Assembly: GCA_002694465.1 (NCBI GenBank)
Contig: NZMG01000006.1
Span: 1-64,000, forward strand
DNA length: 64,000 nucleotides
Reading direction: 5' to 3'
DNA from: Flavobacteriaceae bacterium
GTDB taxonomy: Bacteria > Bacteroidota > Bacteroidia > Flavobacteriales > Flavobacteriaceae
Shown: positions 61,023-64,000 of the stretch, in pieces
Layout: each line of letters starts with the position of its first letter
How positions within the stretch are numbered: position 1 is the stretch's first letter
The notes under the pieces: model-generated
What the model saw: only the letters and a program-made list of their open reading frames with translations
Database searches by the model: none
What the model was told of the DNA's origin: nothing
Made by a program: the position numbers and the translations under genes

Positions 61023-62315
61023 ATGCTTCTTATTTACACTCAAAAAGTTACTCCCCGAATCGATTATAGCTTTAAGCATATTTGTACTAGAATTTTAAAG
61101 ATTCCTGTCGACTTTACAACCACTATTGAAGAATTTATAGCCTACCAAGGGCCTAAAATATCCTATGGAAAACAACCCTTAGGAAATGAAGTTTTTATCT
61201 ATGCTCATGGGTTATTAACTCAACAAGGATTTGAGGATGTCGAGATTTCAGTTCGTCCTTGGGGCGAAACAGTTGGCTTTTTTCACGCTACTGAAAAAAG
61301 TTCGATACCCTACGATATTTTTGCTGCCGCGTTTTATTTACTAAGTCGATATGAAGAATATTTACCACACGTAAAAGATGAATTAGGTAGATTCCCTGCT
61401 ACCGAAAGTCTGGCCTATAAGGAAGGGTTCTTAAAACAACCTGTGGTAGATGTATGGGCACATCAATTTAAAGAAATTCTTTTGGAAACTTTTCCACAAA
61501 TGGAGTTTCCCCACAAACAATTAACGATTCATAATGTTATTGAAGCCAAGCGCCCTTTCGAGTTTTTACAACGCGGTGTGTTGCGCAATATATTAGGCTT
61601 TGGAGGTGATCTTTGGAAACTTAAATTAGGTCGTTTCTTTTTAAGAATACGTGTTTTGTTACACCTCAGAAAAGACCCGTATGATACTTTTTCATGGATG
61701 TTAAATAATGTTCGCAATAGTGCCTCCAAGCTTACCATTTTCTTTTTATTGGGGGAAGCTTTTTCCTATCGAGAGGATTTTAACACCAAAAGACAAACTT
61801 TTAAAAGCTTGGTGAAATATGTTGCAGATTATTGCGAAGTAGGCCTTATGTTTTCGTTTTACTCGGTAGAAGAGTACGAAAAATTAAAAGTTGAACGATT
61901 TCAAATGGAGGACATTACTCATAGAACGCTTCAAAGTTCTACTAACGATAGACAACTTGTTAATTTACCATTGGTGTATAGAAACTTGGTAGAACTTGAA
62001 ATAAAAAATGATTTTACCATGTTTTATTACAACGAAATAGGCTTTAGAGCAGGAACGTGCACGCCTTTTTTGTTTTATGATCTAGATTACGAAGTAAAAA
62101 CTCCGTTAGTATTACAACCCGTAATTGGGAAATCTTTGGCGCTTACCCTAGGAAAAGAAAAAGATACCGAAGGAACCATTATGCAAGTGTACAATTGGGT
62201 GAAACAAGTAAACGGAACTTTTATATTTTTCTTTTCAAATAGAGATTTTGAACGAAGACGTGAAAACAAAACGTGGCGTTATTTATTTTCAGAAAAATTG
62301 AACCCTAATGCGTGA
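61023..62315 (+). CDS. Polysaccharide deacetylase-like protein lacking catalytic residues
   Basis: A 430-aa protein with the architecture of Bacteroidota polysaccharide deacetylase-family proteins (N-terminal domain DUF7033-like, then a deacetylase fold with KDPYDTFSWM and GFRAGTCTPFLFYDL). The catalytic positions look lost: the expected DxD becomes IHNVIE (169-174), the HPS metal site becomes VGLMFSFYS (273-281), and the SRQH motif is DRQLV (309-313). It may therefore bind rather than cut a glycan. It overlaps the HAD gene by 8 bp. Confidence 0.72.
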   Translation: MLLIYTQKVTPRIDYSFKHICTRILKIPVDFTTTIEEFIAYQGPKISYGKQPLGNEVFIYAHGLLTQQGFEDVEISVRPWGETVGFFHATEKSSIPYDIFAAAFYLLSRYEEYLPHVKDELGRFPATESLAYKEGFLKQPVVDVWAHQFKEILLETFPQMEFPHKQLTIHNVIEAKRPFEFLQRGVLRNILGFGGDLWKLKLGRFFLRIRVLLHLRKDPYDTFSWMLNNVRNSASKLTIFFLLGEAFSYREDFNTKRQTFKSLVKYVADYCEVGLMFSFYSVEEYEKLKVERFQMEDITHRTLQSSTNDRQLVNLPLVYRNLVELEIKNDFTMFYYNEIGFRAGTCTPFLFYDLDYEVKTPLVLQPVIGKSLALTLGKEKDTEGTIMQVYNWVKQVNGTFIFFFSNRDFERRRENKTWRYLFSEKLNPNA

Positions 62316-62994
62316 CCGTATTCAACATATATTTTTCGACTTAGATCATACCCTTTGGGATTTTGATAGAAATTCTAGGATGGCGTTTGAGCAATTGTTT
62401 CAGATTCACTCCATTTCTGTCGATTTGGATGAGTTTATGAAAATCTATGAACCCATTAATTTTGAATATTGGAAGCGTTATCGAGAAGAAAGAGTCACCA
62501 AACAAGAACTAAGACGAGGGCGTTTTTTTGAAGCCTTTCAACCTTTTGGAATTCATTATAGTGATACAGATTTAGATGAATTAGCCACTTCTTACATAGA
62601 CGAACTTCCTAAAAACAATTATCTTTTTGAAGGTGTCATAGATGTTTTGCAATACCTTTCTGAAAAATATTTACTGCATATAATTACCAATGGTTTTGAG
62701 GAAGTACAGCACTTAAAACTAAAAAATAGTGGCATTTCTCCCTTTTTTAAAACCGTAACCACTTCCGAAGAGGTAGGGTTAAAGAAGCCCAATCCTGTTA
62801 TATTTGAAAAAGCACTCGCAAAAGCAGTAACAGTTCCTAAAGTGAGCCTTATGGTAGGAGATACTTTTGAAGCAGATATTTTAGGGGCCGAAGCTGTAGG
62901 AATGGAAACCCTATTTTACAACTATCGTAAAGAGACAATTCCATCGCAATATAGAGTGATTGACAGTATTTTGGAAATCAAGAAACATCTATAA
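62308..62994 (+). CDS. YjjG-type HAD nucleotidase
   Basis: A 228-aa HAD hydrolase. Motif I IFFDLDHTLWDFD (8-20), motif II IITNGFEEVQ, the lysine motif VGLKKPNPVIFE and motif III MVGDTFEADILGA are intact, so phosphatase activity is likely. The YjjG subfamily removes non-canonical pyrimidine nucleotides. The ATG lies inside the end of the preceding gene (8-bp overlap). Confidence 0.9.
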   Translation: MRDRIQHIFFDLDHTLWDFDRNSRMAFEQLFQIHSISVDLDEFMKIYEPINFEYWKRYREERVTKQELRRGRFFEAFQPFGIHYSDTDLDELATSYIDELPKNNYLFEGVIDVLQYLSEKYLLHIITNGFEEVQHLKLKNSGISPFFKTVTTSEEVGLKKPNPVIFEKALAKAVTVPKVSLMVGDTFEADILGAEAVGMETLFYNYRKETIPSQYRVIDSILEIKKHL

Positions 62995-63041
62995 CTATAC
63001 TATTTGCGTACAAAACTACGTTAACCTTTAAAACCCCCAAC

Positions 63042-63599
63042 ATGAAAAAGAACCTGCAATTCCCAGTTTTGGGTGTGCTTTTTACTTTATTATTTTTTTC
63101 CTGTGTTAAGGATACCGATTTTAATCAAGCACAAGATGTTACAATAACACCTATAGTTGAGTTAGATTTAATTTATTTCAATTTAGTAGCAAACGATTTT
63201 TTTGATGAAGTAACAAGCACACCACGCTTAACGGTTAGAGATACTACAGATATTCGTTTTTTGGATGAAACAGATACTCAAGAAAGCTTGCTGAAAGCCG
63301 ATTTTCTTTTCATATTTAATAATAGCATACCACGAAGTTTTCAAGCCGATTTTCAGTTTTTAGATTCCCTAAATGTTGAAAAATATTTCACTTCCACGTT
63401 TGTAGAAATGGGAACTCCCTCAAATCCTGTAATTACCGAATTTACCGAATCCGTTGAAGGAGAGGAGATTTTACAACTTACCCAATCTGATAAAGTGGTG
63501 GTTTCTGTGACCATTCCATCCTCAGATGCTACCTTGGAGGGGGAGCTTAACCTCAAGTCCAAAACCACATATTATCTAGAGATTAAGGAGAGAGACTAA
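63042..63599 (+). CDS. Lipoprotein of unknown function (185 aa)
   Basis: Signal peptide with lipobox LLFFSC (C21), followed by a beta-rich mature part (ITPIVELDLIYFNLVANDFF; VVVSVTIPSSDATLEGELNLKSKTTYYLEIKERD). No family is recognised. It is 4 bp upstream of the DUF5723 gene, so the two are probably linked in an outer-membrane function. Confidence 0.75.
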   Translation: MKKNLQFPVLGVLFTLLFFSCVKDTDFNQAQDVTITPIVELDLIYFNLVANDFFDEVTSTPRLTVRDTTDIRFLDETDTQESLLKADFLFIFNNSIPRSFQADFQFLDSLNVEKYFTSTFVEMGTPSNPVITEFTESVEGEEILQLTQSDKVVVSVTIPSSDATLEGELNLKSKTTYYLEIKERD

Positions 63600-63603
63600 T
63601 ACT

Positions 63604-64000
63604 ATGAGAGTTATACTAGTTTTTTTCTTAGCCTTCGGGCTCACGATGGGTATTGCCCAAAACAAGCAAGTACTTTATGGCTTTAATGAGGCGCCGCAAA
63701 GTTTATTGTTAAATCCTGGAACCACAGTACCGCAAAAAAAGCACTTTGGTATTCCTTTTTTCTCACAGTTTCATATTAATGGAGGCTCGTCTGGGGTGAG
63801 TGTGTTTGATATTTTTGGGGATACTGGAGAGGATATTAATGCAAAGATTGAGCGTAAAATCTTTGAAATGAAAAACACCGACTTTTTCACGGCCACGCAG
63901 CAATTGGAACTTATTAGTTTTGGGTGGCGCTCAAAGAAAGACATTTATTTTTCTGGTGGTATTTACGAAGAATTCGATTTTATAAGTTATTTCCCAAGAG
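63604..64000 (+). CDS. DUF5723 family outer-membrane protein (N-terminal part, cut by window end)
   Basis: The translation begins MRVILVFFLAFGLTMGIAQ, a signal peptide, then NKQVLYGFNEAPQSLLLNPGT and PFFSQFHINGGSSGVSVFDIF, matching the N-terminus of the DUF5723 family of predicted Bacteroidota outer-membrane barrels. About 132 residues are visible and the frame is open to the window end. It follows the lipoprotein gene by 4 bp. Confidence 0.85.
   Translation, partial: MRVILVFFLAFGLTMGIAQNKQVLYGFNEAPQSLLLNPGTTVPQKKHFGIPFFSQFHINGGSSGVSVFDIFGDTGEDINAKIERKIFEMKNTDFFTATQQLELISFGWRSKKDIYFSGGIYEEFDFISYFPR

Noticed and set aside
1..64000. CRISPR array, prophage, transposase or restriction system
   Set aside because: No regularly spaced repeats and no integrase, transposase or methylase genes are present. 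The DUF559 gene is the only mobile-element suspect.

Overview
The window looks like chromosomal DNA of a marine-type member of the Flavobacteriaceae (Bacteroidota). The evidence is an AT-rich sequence, -7 promoter elements of the TAnnTTTG type, type IX secretion genes (gldJ, porU, porV) with secreted proteins that carry type IX C-terminal sorting tails, a Mpl ligase, a short adenylate kinase, and several Bacteroidota-only lipoprotein and outer-membrane families. Most of it is housekeeping DNA. I see no rRNA, CRISPR array, recognisable transposase or prophage.

Layout. (1) 1-9,400: the tail of a putative porin, then a DUF559 endonuclease-like gene held between two inward-facing palindromic repeats. 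Next comes a minus-strand cluster of six genes of unknown role: a coiled-coil protein, a helical protein, a classical-type AAA+ ATPase, a 417-aa protein and two membrane proteins. (2) 9,400-21,700: an outer-membrane barrel, acyl-CoA dehydrogenase, anmK, an amino-acid dehydrogenase, an NhaD-type antiporter, exbB-exbD-tonB, a polytopic membrane protein, a large BNR-repeat secreted protein and folC. (3) 21,700-22,500: two tRNA-Val genes, an orphan copy of a tRNA 3' end, and two tiny genes (a 46-aa lipoprotein and a DUF1328 protein). (4) 22,600-31,500: murF, gldJ, porU, porV and cdd. (5) 31,600-38,600: pyruvate dehydrogenase E1-alpha and E2, an SDR, a glyoxalase-like protein, a SprT-like protein, a mannose-1-phosphate guanylyltransferase and a DUF389 protein. 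(6) 38,600-46,800, minus strand: an MlaEF-type lipid ABC transporter, an alkaline phosphatase, a GT2-methyltransferase-ketosynthase III group, and gcvP. (7) 46,900-52,900: a UbiA-like protein, an ECF-type sigma factor with its zinc anti-sigma factor, an M3 peptidase, purE-purK, and divergent adk. (8) 53,000-64,000: obgE, a leucine-rich secreted protein, a DUF4136 lipoprotein, a TPR protein, mpl, lipoproteins, a PaiB-like protein, DUF1569, radC, a catalytically dead deacetylase-like protein, a HAD phosphatase, and a lipoprotein plus the start of a DUF5723 protein.

How the parts fit. GldJ, PorU and PorV are gliding or type IX secretion parts, and two likely cargo proteins lie in the same window (17,956 and 54,114). 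MurF, Mpl and AnmK belong to peptidoglycan synthesis and recycling. PurE/PurK and Adk handle purines. ExbB/ExbD/TonB energise outer-membrane receptors. The two regions that known functions do not explain are the AAA+/coiled-coil cluster at 1,092-9,148 and the repeat-bounded DUF559 unit at 640-1,087.
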